Shown in pieces: positions 1 to 7,840 of a DNA stretch of 64,000 nt. Origin of the DNA: Candidatus Saganbacteria bacterium (GTDB lineage Bacteria > Margulisbacteria > WOR-1 > XYC2-FULL-46-14 > WPAF01); contig JACRPM010000003.1 in the NCBI GenBank assembly GCA_016223205.1, forward strand, positions 62,001 to 126,000. The letters are read 5' to 3'. Both the position numbers and the translations under genes were made by a program. Numbering within the stretch: position 1 is the stretch's first letter; the number at the start of each line of letters is the position of its first letter. Below the pieces are notes generated by a model. The model saw nothing but the letters and a program-made list of their open reading frames with translations. It was not told where the DNA came from and searched no databases.

Positions 1-715
1 GGGCGATAAGATCGGCCTGGGCGATCCCGTAACCAACCCGCAGCCCCGCCAATCCGTAGAACTTGGAAAAGGTTCGCAGAACGATCAAGTTACGGCCTTC
101 CTGGATATGTTTCAAAGAATCCGGAAATTCCTTGCTCTCAACAAACTCGGCATAGGCCTCATCTACCACTAGCAGAACATTTTCCGGGACGGTTTTCAGC
201 AAGGCATCGAAATCCTTGGCCGCAAAGCTGGTCCCGGTAGGATTATGAGGATTGGTTAAAAAGATCAGCTTGGTCTTGGGGGTTATGGCCGCGGCGATCG
301 CCTTAAGGTCTTGTTCGAAATTATTGAGATCGACAAAGACCAGTTTGCCGCCAAAGATGCGCGCAACTAATTCATAAACACTAAAGGTATTCTTAGAAAT
401 TATCACTTCGTCATTCGGATTTAAGTACGTAGCGGCCAGGATCTGCATGATGTCGTCCGAGCCGTTGCCGCAGATAATGTTGTCTTTTGAAAGTCCGAAC
501 CTCTTTGCCAGGGCCTCGCGCAAAAGATTGGCCTTCTGGTCGGGGTAGACATGAAGATTCTTGGACTCTTTGGCGATGGCCTCAAGCGCTTTAGGGGAGG
601 GGCCAAAGGGATTTTCGTTGGAAGCCAGCTTAATGACGCCGGGCTTGGTTGGGGCTTTACCCGGGACATATTCTGCTATCCCTTCGATTTCCGGGCGAAC
701 AAACTTTTCCGCCAT
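1..715 (-). CDS. hisC: Histidinol-phosphate aminotransferase, C-terminus cut by window edge
   Basis: A PLP-dependent class I/II aminotransferase that converts imidazole-acetol phosphate to histidinol phosphate in histidine synthesis. About 238 residues are present. The N-terminus carries LASNENPFGPSP, typical of HisC. It is followed by GNGSDD, the NPHNPTG substrate/cofactor motif, the VDEAYAEF segment with the PLP-ring aspartate, and the FSKFYGLAGLR lysine region that forms the Schiff base. The remaining C-terminal part lies off the left edge. The start is ATG at 713-715. On the minus strand TATAAT ends 6 nt before this ATG, so the mRNA is probably leaderless. It is divergent from radC with only 14 bp between start codons. 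Confidence 0.93.
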   Translation of the reverse strand, partial: MAEKFVRPEIEGIAEYVPGKAPTKPGVIKLASNENPFGPSPKALEAIAKESKNLHVYPDQKANLLREALAKRFGLSKDNIICGNGSDDIMQILAATYLNPNDEVIISKNTFSVYELVARIFGGKLVFVDLNNFEQDLKAIAAAITPKTKLIFLTNPHNPTGTSFAAKDFDALLKTVPENVLLVVDEAYAEFVESKEFPDSLKHIQEGRNLIVLRTFSKFYGLAGLRVGYGIAQADLIA

Positions 716-729
716 GCTATTATTATAGC
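716..729. promoter_or_regulatory. Overlapping divergent -10 elements of hisC and radC
   Basis: The 14 bp between the two start codons form a near palindrome, GCTAT-TATT-ATAGC. Read on the minus strand it holds TATAAT (722-727) 6 nt before the hisC ATG. Read on the plus strand it holds TATTAT (718-723 or 721-726) 3-6 nt before the radC ATG. No good -35 is seen for either. Both transcripts would start at or next to their start codons. Confidence 0.5.
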
Positions 730-1410
730 ATGAAGCAAGGCATCCGCTATTGGCCCGCGGCAGAACGGCCGCGAGAAAAGATACTGGGGCAGGGGGAGGG
801 AAAACTTTCGAACGCCGAACTCCTGGCCCTGTTTTTAGGCAGTGGAGTGGCTGGCCGGAGCGCGGTGGGCCTGGCCCGGGAACTATTGGTGCAATTTGGG
901 GGCTTGAGGGGGCTATTCAAGGCCGAGAACGCCGACCTTTTTAAAATTAAGGGCCTGGGCGCGGCTAAGATCGCCAAGCTTAAAGCGATAAAAGAGATAA
1001 ATCGACGCTGTCTCCAAGAAAAGCTCGAAAAGAAAAACTGGCAAGCGTCTCTGTCCGAAGTTTTAGAACTGCTTTATCAGACCATGCGCGACCTGAAAGA
1101 AGAGAAATTCCTGACGATATTTTTAAACACTCAAAATGAGATCATTAAAATGGAGCAGCTTTTTGAGGGCAGTTTAACGCAAGGGTCCGTTTATCCCCGA
1201 AAAATTATCGATCTGGCCATAAAATATGGGGCCTCGGCCCTGATCTTTGTGCACAACCATCCCTCCGGACAGCCCGACCCCAGTGCGGCGGACAAAAAGT
1301 TGACCAGGAGAATGAGGGGTCTTTGCCGCGAGTTGGAAATCAGATTGCTCGATCACATCATAGTGGGCGAAAACGGGCATATTAGCTTTGCGGAGGCGGG
1401 CCTGCTTTAA
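730..1410 (+). CDS. radC: RadC family JAB1/MPN-domain protein
   Basis: A 226-residue RadC family protein. The ATG at 730 was chosen because the family begins with a W-P-x-x-x-R-P-R-E-K box, present here as WPAAERPREK. An N-terminal helix-hairpin-helix-like part (LFKIKGLGAAKIAKLKA) precedes the C-terminal MPN domain with its metal-binding signature VHNHPSGQPDPSAAD. The family was once tied to DNA repair, but its molecular role is unsettled. It converges with the HTH gene, overlapping it by 4 bp. The length is normal. Confidence 0.93.
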   Translation: MKQGIRYWPAAERPREKILGQGEGKLSNAELLALFLGSGVAGRSAVGLARELLVQFGGLRGLFKAENADLFKIKGLGAAKIAKLKAIKEINRRCLQEKLEKKNWQASLSEVLELLYQTMRDLKEEKFLTIFLNTQNEIIKMEQLFEGSLTQGSVYPRKIIDLAIKYGASALIFVHNHPSGQPDPSAADKKLTRRMRGLCRELEIRLLDHIIVGENGHISFAEAGLL

Positions 1411-1628
1411 TCTTTTGGCTTGAACTTCTTCCCTAAAAGCGTATCCACCGAAACCCCCAGGGCTTCGGCGATACAGGAAACCATCTCCACGCCCGGGTTT
1501 TTAGTTCTCCCCTTCTCTACGCTTAAAAGGTGAGAAGAGCTGAATTCTCCGCGGCACTTAAGAACCAGCTTTTCCCGCGAAAGGCCGGCCTTCAGGCGGT
1601 ACCTCTTTATGTTTTCCCCTATGTTCAC
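1407..1628 (-). CDS. XRE-family HTH transcriptional regulator
   Basis: A 73-residue protein consisting of one Cro/C1-type helix-turn-helix: IGENIKRYRLKAGLSREKL, a turn, SHLLSVEKGRTKNPGVEMVSC, then IAEALGVSVDTLL. No further domain is present, so it is a minimal XRE repressor. The start is GTG at 1626-1628, set by TATAAT 6 nt upstream. It is divergent from the receiver-like gene at 1706. The promoter of that gene is crossed by a perfect AT-rich palindrome, a natural operator candidate for this protein. Binding there is inferred. Confidence 0.85.
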   Translation of the reverse strand: MNIGENIKRYRLKAGLSREKLVLKCRGEFSSSHLLSVEKGRTKNPGVEMVSCIAEALGVSVDTLLGKKFKPKD

Positions 1629-1634
1629 GCTTGA

Positions 1635-1663
1635 ATTATATCTCCCGATCCGTTGCTTGACAC
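1635..1663 (-). promoter_or_regulatory. Leaderless promoter of the HTH gene
   Basis: On the minus strand GTGTCA (1658-1663), a 17-nt spacer, TATAAT (1635-1640), then 6 nt to the GTG start. The -35 matches consensus at 4 of 6 bases. It is interleaved with the plus-strand promoter at 1657-1685, so activity of one probably interferes with the other. Confidence 0.6.
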
Positions 1664-1690
1664 GACATTAAATAGTATATATGATATATA
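1657..1690 (+). promoter_or_regulatory. Sigma70 promoter with palindromic operator over the -10
   Basis: TTGACA (1657-1662), a 17-nt spacer and TATGAT (1680-1685). A perfect 7+1+7 palindrome TATATAT-G-ATATATA covers 1676-1690 and so masks the -10. A repressor bound here would block the receiver-like gene at 1706 and could also affect the divergent HTH gene. Transcript start is expected near 1692, giving a leader of about 14 nt with no Shine-Dalgarno. Confidence 0.65.
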
Positions 1691-1705
1691 GCTAATCGTA
1701 TTTAT

Positions 1706-2050
1706 ATGCCAAAAACCGCCCTTTTTATCGAAGGGGACCGGCAGTTGCGAGAGTGCTTCGGCCGGCTATCCCAGCGCGGATTAGAGGAGCGGATTCTCTT
1801 TGCGGAAAATGAAACCGAAGCGCTAAAAATGCTCGAAGCCGATCCGGATATTTACTATCTGATTTCCGGCGGCCATACCCGGGAAACGGCAGAAGCCGTC
1901 CTGTTCAAATATCCTCGCCTGCAGATCGTCGAATTAACCCCGGAAGAAAGTAAAATGAAAGGCATGCTGTCGATGGAACTGGTGCATATTTCGGACTGCC
2001 TGTCGGCCCTATTAAACTCCCTTCTGCTTCGACTGCAAACCTTCTATTAG
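1706..2050 (+). CDS. Small receiver-like protein lacking the phosphoacceptor aspartate
   Basis: A 114-residue single-domain protein whose layout resembles a response-regulator receiver. It has a first strand TALFIEGD with acidic residues, helix 1 RQLRECFGRLSQ, strand 2 RILFAEN, helix 2 ETEALKMLEADPD, and strand 3 IYYLISGG. Where receivers carry the phosphoacceptor Asp, this protein has Ser/Gly, and no clear switch Thr/Lys pattern follows. It is best described as a degenerate (pseudo-)receiver, but the assignment is tentative because there is no output domain or kinase nearby. A strong promoter with a palindrome precedes it and an XRE regulator is encoded divergently. Confidence 0.5.
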   Translation: MPKTALFIEGDRQLRECFGRLSQRGLEERILFAENETEALKMLEADPDIYYLISGGHTRETAEAVLFKYPRLQIVELTPEESKMKGMLSMELVHISDCLSALLNSLLLRLQTFY

Positions 2051-2051
2051 A

Positions 2052-2768
2052 TCAGAAAGGATTAAGCCAACTGAACCCGAAGAGGAATTGCCGCGGGTCT
2101 TTGGCGGGAGTGGCCTGGTTTTGCGAATCGCCGAAGATGTTGATGGCGCGGCCGTCAAAGGCAAAGGTCGGGATGATACGGTAGCGGACCCCGCCGTTCA
2201 GCTGAAAGAGGTTTTCTCCGGCAAATAGGTCGGACAGGATGGACATCGTACCCAGCGGGACATCCAAGCCCGCCATCCCTAACGGCCGGAATTTGTTGCC
2301 CGGAAAATCCGCCATAAAACCGAAAGATAATTTAGGGCCCTGGATAAAGGGCTTGGTCGCGACCATATAAACTCCGGTCTGGGTCTTGCTGGCCAGGTTC
2401 TCAACCCCGATCGCCAAAAGCAGGGGATCGGATCCATCCCCCAGGGTCGGGCTGTATTTAAGGTTCACATATACGCCGTCCCGCAGTTCCTTAGAGGTTT
2501 GGTCCAGCCCCCCGATCAGGCCGAGCTCGAAATTATGAAAAGCGCCCAAATTGGCCTTGTAGTTGAAGGTGGGCTGGGAAGCGCTATTCCCGCCGGAATT
2601 TTGAACGCCATAATCCGACGCCAGATTCCAATTCTTAAAGGGCACCACGGTGGCATCGGGAATGCGGGTCAGGCCCGAAGCCCCGGTTAGCGACGTGGCG
2701 GGAAGGTAGGCGAAAGATGAAGAAGCAAACAACATCAAGCCCAACACCAGGAGAAGAACTTTTTTCAT
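2052..2768 (-). CDS. Secreted outer-membrane beta-barrel protein, YjbH-like
   Basis: A 238-residue protein with a clear signal peptide (MKKVLLLVLGLMLFASSSFA). The mature N-terminus has GASGLTRIPDATVV, similar to the TGLI-x-IPTA start of YjbH-type exopolysaccharide outer-membrane proteins. Alternating hydrophobic strands follow and the protein ends in aromatic-rich FLFGFSWLNPF, as beta-barrels do. Full YjbH proteins are about three times longer, so this is a short relative, perhaps 8-10 strands. An AGGAGG Shine-Dalgarno precedes the ATG. The GT4 gene lies directly upstream on the same strand, compatible with an envelope glycan or lipid task. Confidence 0.65.
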   Translation of the reverse strand: MKKVLLLVLGLMLFASSSFAYLPATSLTGASGLTRIPDATVVPFKNWNLASDYGVQNSGGNSASQPTFNYKANLGAFHNFELGLIGGLDQTSKELRDGVYVNLKYSPTLGDGSDPLLLAIGVENLASKTQTGVYMVATKPFIQGPKLSFGFMADFPGNKFRPLGMAGLDVPLGTMSILSDLFAGENLFQLNGGVRYRIIPTFAFDGRAINIFGDSQNQATPAKDPRQFLFGFSWLNPF

Positions 2769-2783
2769 AAACCCTCCTATTTC

Positions 2784-3905
2784 TTAGGCTACCAGGGAAT
2801 TATAGAGCGTTTCCATTCGTTTTGCAATCTTGCCGGAAGCGAAGCGATCCAGCGCGTCCAGCCGGGCGGAGTGGCCCAGTTTCAACCGGAGAGCCGGATC
2901 GTCGATCAACCGCCGGAGGTGCTCCAAAAACCGGCCCAGGTTGCGGGGGACCAAATATCCGTCCTCTCCCGAGCGCACGGTCTCCACCAGCCCGCCGGCA
3001 AAAAGCGCCACCACCGGCAAGCCCAGGGCTTTGGCCTCGGCCAGCACCAGTCCCTGCGTCTCGGTGGTCGAAGAAAAAACAAAAAGATCGCCGACCGCGT
3101 AATAGGAAAGGACCTCGGGATAATTTACTTCTCCAGTTAAGATGACCTTTTCTCTTTTTTCGGAAGAAAGCGCCTCCAGCAGAGGGCCTCCGCCGACCAG
3201 AAGCAAGTAGACCGGCGGGCTGAAGCCCGCCGTTAATCGCTCAAAAGCGCGCAAGAGGAAACCGATATTTTTTTCTTTTGTGATCCGGCCCACATAAAGC
3301 AGAACCATGGCATTTTCGGGTATCTTATATTTCTTTCTGATAGCTTTTCTTTGTTCCTCGGCATTGGCGAGCGACACCCTCTCCATATCCACTCCGCTGG
3401 GTACCACCTCGATACGGTTCTTAACCCCCCAAACGCGCAGTACCCGCTTAGACATCTTGGAGGGCGCGATGATAAGGTTCGTGCGGCGGCAAAACTCCCG
3501 AATATAGTTGACCATGGCCAGCTTGCTGATCGGCTCCGGCACGAATTTGGCGTAATGCAGGTAACGGGTGAAAAGCGTATGGAAAGTATAGACCAGAGGC
3601 ACGTGCCGCCGATGGGCCACATAACGGGCCAGCATCCCTATCTGGAAAGGCGAGTGGGAATGGATCAAGTCCACCTCCGGCAGGCGATGAATGTAGGGGA
3701 TAGCCAGGCGGAACTTGGGATATCTAGTCGGGAGTGACGGGAATCTGATGATGTCCGGATCGGTATCCACATGATGAGGGTAACGCGGAGCGAAAATATA
3801 AACCCGATGGCCCAACTCGCGCAGCTCCTTGACCAAAAGCTCCATGGAATTGGTAACCCCGGAAAGATAAGGCTTGTAGGAGTCAGCGAAAAAAGCGATT
3901 TTCAT
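2784..3905 (-). CDS. GT4-family glycosyltransferase, diglucosyl-diacylglycerol synthase-like
   Basis: A 373-residue retaining GT-B glycosyltransferase of family GT4. The N-terminal acceptor domain begins MKIAFFADSYKPYLSGVTNS. The C-terminal domain has VPSGVD, the LLYVGRITKEKNIGFLLRAF nucleotide-sugar strand and the E-x7-E motif in TETQGLVLAEAKALGLP. The overall pattern is that of diacylglycerol glucosyltransferases or PimB-like enzymes that glycosylate membrane lipids on the cytoplasmic face. The exact donor and acceptor cannot be read from sequence. The ATG at 3903-3905 is preferred over one 8 codons upstream because the family starts at MKIA. It may be co-transcribed with the YjbH-like gene 15 bp downstream. 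Confidence 0.85.
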   Translation of the reverse strand: MKIAFFADSYKPYLSGVTNSMELLVKELRELGHRVYIFAPRYPHHVDTDPDIIRFPSLPTRYPKFRLAIPYIHRLPEVDLIHSHSPFQIGMLARYVAHRRHVPLVYTFHTLFTRYLHYAKFVPEPISKLAMVNYIREFCRRTNLIIAPSKMSKRVLRVWGVKNRIEVVPSGVDMERVSLANAEEQRKAIRKKYKIPENAMVLLYVGRITKEKNIGFLLRAFERLTAGFSPPVYLLLVGGGPLLEALSSEKREKVILTGEVNYPEVLSYYAVGDLFVFSSTTETQGLVLAEAKALGLPVVALFAGGLVETVRSGEDGYLVPRNLGRFLEHLRRLIDDPALRLKLGHSARLDALDRFASGKIAKRMETLYNSLVA

Positions 3906-3957
3906 GACTTTAGGTAGACAAAACCTCAATTTTTAGCATAATACCGCTTTTTATTAT

Positions 3958-5421
3958 TTATTTACTTTGTCCCGAAGAAAACAAATTCTTTTCGTCCACA
4001 GAAGGCAAGCGATATCTAACTAATTTTTTTGCACCAGTCCTTGGAGAAATCTTAACTAGTAGTCCCCGTTTGGCCCAACGATTGAACAGCTTGGAAACTT
4101 TTACCGTATCGCTAATTTCTAAAACCGCTCTAGCGTCTTTATTGCTTATGTATTTATTCTTGCCAAGATAATGCGAAATTTTATCCCATTCCCCGGGAGC
4201 TTTTTCGTTAATAAGGACAACCTGAACAGAATCCTGTTTATCAGGATAGGTGACAAAAATGGGAGGGTATAAGTTTGCCTCCTTCATGGTTTTGCGCATT
4301 GCACGAATTCCTTCATTTTGGTCTAGGTTTGGGGGATCCGGGAACTCGCGTAGATGTTTTACCAAGAGATCGTTTCGATAGCCAAGAGCCCTTTCAATGC
4401 CAATGTTTGAAGGAGTTATATTAAATGGGAATAGTCCGGGGCTTTCAATTGTAACCTTATCCTCAAATATTTTGATTTCGATATCGCGCTTAGTGTAATA
4501 ATCACGATGGATGACGGCATTTGTTATCGCTTCTTTTATCGCGCGTTCCGGTATTTGGTAAGTGGTTACAAAACCAGAGGGGACACGAATCCCAGCCCTC
4601 AATAAAGTTAAAACATATTCATGCGCCTCAAGAATTTGCTTTGATATGGGCCCGCCAATTGTTTTTGGCGTTCCGATTAAATTAATGGTTTCCTTTATGG
4701 TCTCAAACTTGCCGGTATATTGAAAAACACGAACAGCACATTTTGTATCAAGAAGATCGGTGGGGTGCTCCGCAAACAAAAGAACCGCCGCCCTGGTGGG
4801 CAGCCAGGTTTCACCCTTTCCCTTTCTTGCCAGGCCGGTTTTTTCCAAGACAACCTCTATTGGGGCCTCTTCGATAGCCCGCTTCTTTCTCCAAACCTCA
4901 TAATACTTCGTATTTAACAAATGGAAAGGGACATCGACCAGTTCACAATCTGCCCGTTCAAATCCTTTTACATAGGCAAAATGGACTAATTCTTGAGGGG
5001 AAAGCCTTTTGTTCCCCCTTTCCAAACGAACATAAACATGATTTTCATATGAGCGGAAGCCGTCCGTTACCTTTGGGACAAAAAGCAGGCCAAGGCGTAC
5101 GCCTTTTTGCTTAATATCAAATATTTCGGGAGGCCAAATGCCGGGAATGGGCGGGGATATTTTTTTAACAGTTCGGCCCAGTTCATCATAAAGATCCAAA
5201 TTCTCTTCGATTCCACAAATCCTATCAAGCCCTTGTCCGCCCACCCTCTGTGGATCATCAACCCCTAAGACGATGAGCCCCCCATCAGTATTTGCCATTG
5301 CTACTATAGATTGCAAGGTTTTATCCAACCCTTCATTGCGACTTCCTAGGCGTTTAAACTCGAGCGTTCGTGTTTCGGCTGGAAGCGCCAACAACTGACG
5401 AATCAATGCTTCGGTGCTCAT
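3958..5421 (-). CDS. AlbA_2 (Schlafen-like) putative DNA-binding protein with GHKL-type domain
   Basis: A 487-residue protein. The N-terminal AlbA_2 domain has the hallmarks ETRTLEFKR and TDGGLIVLGVDD (residues about 15-60). A middle HATPase_c_4-type domain shows PERAIKEAITNAVIHRDY followed by ESPGLFP. A C-terminal winged-helix-like stretch (NKDARAVLEISDTVKVSKLFNRWAKRGLL) ends it. Such proteins are annotated as transcriptional regulators or RecG-like and are frequent in accessory DNA and near defence loci. No partner gene is present here. Base composition is more AT-rich than the flanks, which suggests acquisition. Its promoter is a well-formed leaderless one. Confidence 0.8.
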   Translation of the reverse strand: MSTEALIRQLLALPAETRTLEFKRLGSRNEGLDKTLQSIVAMANTDGGLIVLGVDDPQRVGGQGLDRICGIEENLDLYDELGRTVKKISPPIPGIWPPEIFDIKQKGVRLGLLFVPKVTDGFRSYENHVYVRLERGNKRLSPQELVHFAYVKGFERADCELVDVPFHLLNTKYYEVWRKKRAIEEAPIEVVLEKTGLARKGKGETWLPTRAAVLLFAEHPTDLLDTKCAVRVFQYTGKFETIKETINLIGTPKTIGGPISKQILEAHEYVLTLLRAGIRVPSGFVTTYQIPERAIKEAITNAVIHRDYYTKRDIEIKIFEDKVTIESPGLFPFNITPSNIGIERALGYRNDLLVKHLREFPDPPNLDQNEGIRAMRKTMKEANLYPPIFVTYPDKQDSVQVVLINEKAPGEWDKISHYLGKNKYISNKDARAVLEISDTVKVSKLFNRWAKRGLLVKISPRTGAKKLVRYRLPSVDEKNLFSSGQSK

Positions 5422-5429
5422 TTATATAA

Positions 5430-5458
5430 ATTTTACGCTTAGTTATCTAAGAAGGCAA
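5430..5458 (-). promoter_or_regulatory. Leaderless sigma70 promoter of the AlbA_2 gene
   Basis: Minus strand: TTGCCT (5453-5458), a spacer of exactly 17 nt, TAAAAT (5430-5435), then 8 nt to the ATG at 5419-5421. No room for a ribosome-binding site is left, so the message should be leaderless. Confidence 0.7.
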
Positions 5459-5483
5459 GGAAGAAGAAAGCGCACAAAACGCA

Positions 5484-6347
5484 TCAGCTGGTCCTCCAGT
5501 CCACGTTCTCAAACCTCCGAAACCAGGTCATCTGCCGTTTCGCAAAATTGCGGGTGCGCTTTTTCAGCTCTTCGATCATTTTATCCTTGTCCCAGCGGCC
5601 GGCCAGATACTCTATAGTTTCCTTATAGCCCAGGGCCTGCATGGAATTTAGTTCCCTGGAACAGCCTTTTTCCAGCAGGCCCCGCACTTCCTCGATCAGC
5701 CCTTTCTTTATCATATCATCAACGCGCTGTTCGATGCGAGCGTAGAGCTCCTCGCGGGGAGGATTTAACCCTATGATCCGTGCTCCGTGTTCTGTGTTCT
5801 CTGTTCTCTGTTCCTGCAATTCCGAGATACTCTTCCCTGTTAACTCGAAAACCTCGAGCGCCCTGATGATTCGTTTTTTGTCGTTGGGATGGATCTTTTT
5901 AGCGGAGAGAGCGTCGACCGTAGAAAGTTGAGCGTAGAGCGTAGGCAAATCTTCTTTCTCCAATTTGGCCCGCAAGTCCTTATCTGCCGGAGTGATCGGG
6001 AAAGAATAACCCTTGAGGAAAGCCCACAAGTAAAGCCCCGTCCCGCCCACAATTATCGATCTTTTCCCCCTGATCGCCAGCTCCCCGGATATCCGGATCG
6101 CCTCTCTGACGAAGTCGGAAACCGTCCATTCCTCGTCAGGATTTCTAATATCGATTAAATGATGGGGAATGCCCTGCCGTTCTTTTTCGGCCAGTTTGGC
6201 GGTGCCGATATTCATACCGCGGTAGACCTGCATGGAATCGGCGGAAATTATCTCCCCATTCAATTTTTGAGCTTGTTCAATGGCGAAGGCGGATTTGCCG
6301 GCGGCGGTGGGGCCTAAGATGACAAGTGTGCTAATCTCTGCGGCCAC
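5484..6347 (-). CDS. miaA: tRNA dimethylallyltransferase
   Basis: Transfers a dimethylallyl group to N6 of A37 in tRNAs that read codons starting with U. The 287-residue protein has the P-loop GPTAAGKS, the DSMQVYRGM and GTAKL substrate segments, IPHHLID, the VGGTGLY loop, KIHPNDKKRI, and the C-terminal QTW/R-like RQMTWFRRF. It overlaps the yugP gene upstream by 17 bp and should be translated from the same leaderless message. The variable stretch before IIGLNPPREEL is encoded by a run of AGAACA-type repeats (5776-5815). Confidence 0.95.
   Translation of the reverse strand: MAAEISTLVILGPTAAGKSAFAIEQAQKLNGEIISADSMQVYRGMNIGTAKLAEKERQGIPHHLIDIRNPDEEWTVSDFVREAIRISGELAIRGKRSIIVGGTGLYLWAFLKGYSFPITPADKDLRAKLEKEDLPTLYAQLSTVDALSAKKIHPNDKKRIIRALEVFELTGKSISELQEQRTENTEHGARIIGLNPPREELYARIEQRVDDMIKKGLIEEVRGLLEKGCSRELNSMQALGYKETIEYLAGRWDKDKMIEELKKRTRNFAKRQMTWFRRFENVDWRTS
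5776..5815 (-). repeat. Tandem AGAACA-like repeat inside miaA
   Basis: A low-complexity run of degenerate units of the type CAGAGAACA and CACGGAGCACGG on the minus strand. It encodes about 13 polar residues (QEQRTENTEHGAR) in a segment of MiaA that is naturally variable. The reading frame is kept and the overall domain length is close to normal. Confidence 0.6.
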
Positions 6348-7014
6348 GGAGAGCCAAAAGCCGGACCAAATTCAAGACCGCCATAGCGGTAGCCGCTACA
6401 TAGGTGAGCGCCGCGGCATTGAGGACCGCGCGCGCCATGGGGAGCTCTTCCGCGGTCAGGTATCTGCCGCCGGAAAGGATCTTGATAGCCCGCGAAGAAG
6501 CGTTGAATTCGACCGGCAGGGTGATCACCTGAAAGACCACCGCCAAAGAAAAAGCGATGATGCCCAGGTCCATGAACATGGGGAAGCCGGCGATCAAGCC
6601 CAAAAAGAAAAGCGGGATGGCCAATTGCGATCCCAGGTTGGCGACCGGCACCAGGTTGTTGCGGAAAGCCAGCGGCACGTAGGCCTTGGCGTCCTGCAGG
6701 GCGTGGCCCACCTCGTGCGCTACCACTCCCAGGGCGGCCACCGAAGGGCTGCCGTAGACCTGGCTGGAGAGATGCAGGGTCTTGTCGCGGGGATCGTAAT
6801 GGTCGGTCAGCTCACCTTCGGTTTTTTCCACCGGAATGTTCTTAAGCCCGGCGGAATCGAGCAATTCCCGTCCCACCCGCGCGCCGGGCAATCCGCAGTT
6901 CGAATTGACCTCGGAATATTTTGCAAAAGTGGACTTGACCTTGAACTGGGCGTAAAGCGCCAGCAAAAAGGCCGGTATCAACAGGAAAAAAGTAGGGTCA
7001 TTGTAATAAAACAC
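6331..7014 (-). CDS. yugP: YugP-type membrane zinc metallopeptidase
   Basis: A 227-residue Zn_peptidase_2 (YugP-like) protein. A leading hydrophobic helix (PTFFLLIPAFLLALYAQF) precedes the peptidase core with the zinc motif HEVGHALQ (about residues 110-117). Further transmembrane segments follow near 140-190. The catalytic side is probably at the membrane face; the substrate is unknown. The start is GTG at 7012-7014, fixed by a leaderless promoter. The 3' end overlaps miaA by 17 bp. Confidence 0.85.
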   Translation of the reverse strand: MFYYNDPTFFLLIPAFLLALYAQFKVKSTFAKYSEVNSNCGLPGARVGRELLDSAGLKNIPVEKTEGELTDHYDPRDKTLHLSSQVYGSPSVAALGVVAHEVGHALQDAKAYVPLAFRNNLVPVANLGSQLAIPLFFLGLIAGFPMFMDLGIIAFSLAVVFQVITLPVEFNASSRAIKILSGGRYLTAEELPMARAVLNAAALTYVAATAMAVLNLVRLLALRGRRD

Positions 7015-7020
7015 GGAATA

Positions 7021-7049
7021 ATAATATCATTTTGCTGAAACTTATTCAA
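7021..7049 (-). promoter_or_regulatory. Leaderless promoter of yugP-miaA
   Basis: Minus strand: TTGAAT (7044-7049), a 17-nt spacer, TATTAT (7021-7026), then 6 nt to the GTG start of yugP. It lies in the 55-bp gap shared with the divergent GNAT gene. Confidence 0.65.
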
Positions 7050-7069
7050 TTTGCCGCCGATGGTAAAAC

Positions 7070-7840
7070 ATGGACTATTCTTCCACCCCGATCTTGCTGC
7101 CCATTGGATGGTCGCGGCCCAACCGAACTCACTTTACGGTCGCGGGCCGGCCAAAAGGGGCGGTGCAGGTCCGATACCGGGAAAAAAGCTTCGAGATGCG
7201 GGCGCAAAGCCATCTGCTAAGCCGGCATTTAGCCCTTACCCAAAATGGAGCGACGGTCGGAGGGATCGGGTGGTCGGAGACCCCCACACAGGTAGCGCTG
7301 AACGGCCTCAAGGTCGATCCTGCATTTCAGGGAAGAGGGTTAGGTAAACTTTTGGCCTGGTGCGTGCTCAAGCTGGCCAGAGAAAGCGGCTGCGTTTTCG
7401 ATCAGGCCCGGGCCCAGGGAGTGATGGAAGAGGTGGAAGACCTGGCGGTTGACCCGCGCGCCGCACTGCTCTTTGCCAAAATGGGATTCAACTGCCTGGA
7501 GCCGGGCGTGCAAGAAGAGGCCTCCTCTTTAATGCGAAACCGCTGCGCAGTCGTGGTCTGCGGCAAAGAACCATACCCCCATTTTAAACTTGAGAGCCCC
7601 GCCTACGGCATGATCCGTGTGGCATTGATGACACCGGAAGGATCAATGACTAAAAGCGGGCCTTCCCGGGGTTTATTACAAGATAGAGAGCACTATCAAT
7701 ATACCTGTCTTTTTCCTTCCAACCTGTCGGAGGTGGTTTCACGTGGCGCCGCCTATATTAGCGGAGATTACTGGCTGAACCCTCAATATGCGGGTTTTTT
7801 GATAGAAGAAATTGAACGGATGCCGGCCCTGGGGATTTAA
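7070..7840 (+). CDS. GNAT-family N-acetyltransferase-like protein
   Basis: A 256-residue protein. Its middle part has the acetyl-CoA-binding motif A pattern KVDPAFQGRGLGKLLAWCVLKLA (split here only for reading: VDPAFQGRGLGKLL) and a later LLFAKMGF, the usual end of a GNAT fold. The C-terminal 80 residues do not match anything I recognise. The acceptor is unknown. It could acetylate a protein, amine or antibiotic. The ATG at 7070 is the plausible start; no clear Shine-Dalgarno is seen. It converges with the radical SAM gene, overlapping by 4 bp. Confidence 0.65.
   Translation: MDYSSTPILLPIGWSRPNRTHFTVAGRPKGAVQVRYREKSFEMRAQSHLLSRHLALTQNGATVGGIGWSETPTQVALNGLKVDPAFQGRGLGKLLAWCVLKLARESGCVFDQARAQGVMEEVEDLAVDPRAALLFAKMGFNCLEPGVQEEASSLMRNRCAVVVCGKEPYPHFKLESPAYGMIRVALMTPEGSMTKSGPSRGLLQDREHYQYTCLFPSNLSEVVSRGAAYISGDYWLNPQYAGFLIEEIERMPALGI

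Noticed and set aside
2822..3145. Plus-strand open frames opposite the GT4 gene and similar long antisense frames elsewhere
   Set aside because: They lie opposite well-supported genes, lack family features and reflect GC-rich third positions.
3958..5421. Defence island around the AlbA_2 gene
   Set aside because: Neighbours are housekeeping or envelope genes; no restriction, toxin or integrase gene accompanies it.
5916..5947. A second repeat insertion in miaA (CTACGCTC-like units)
   Set aside because: The protein here (STVDALSAKKIHPND) has the normal MiaA length and conserved residues, so the pattern may be chance.
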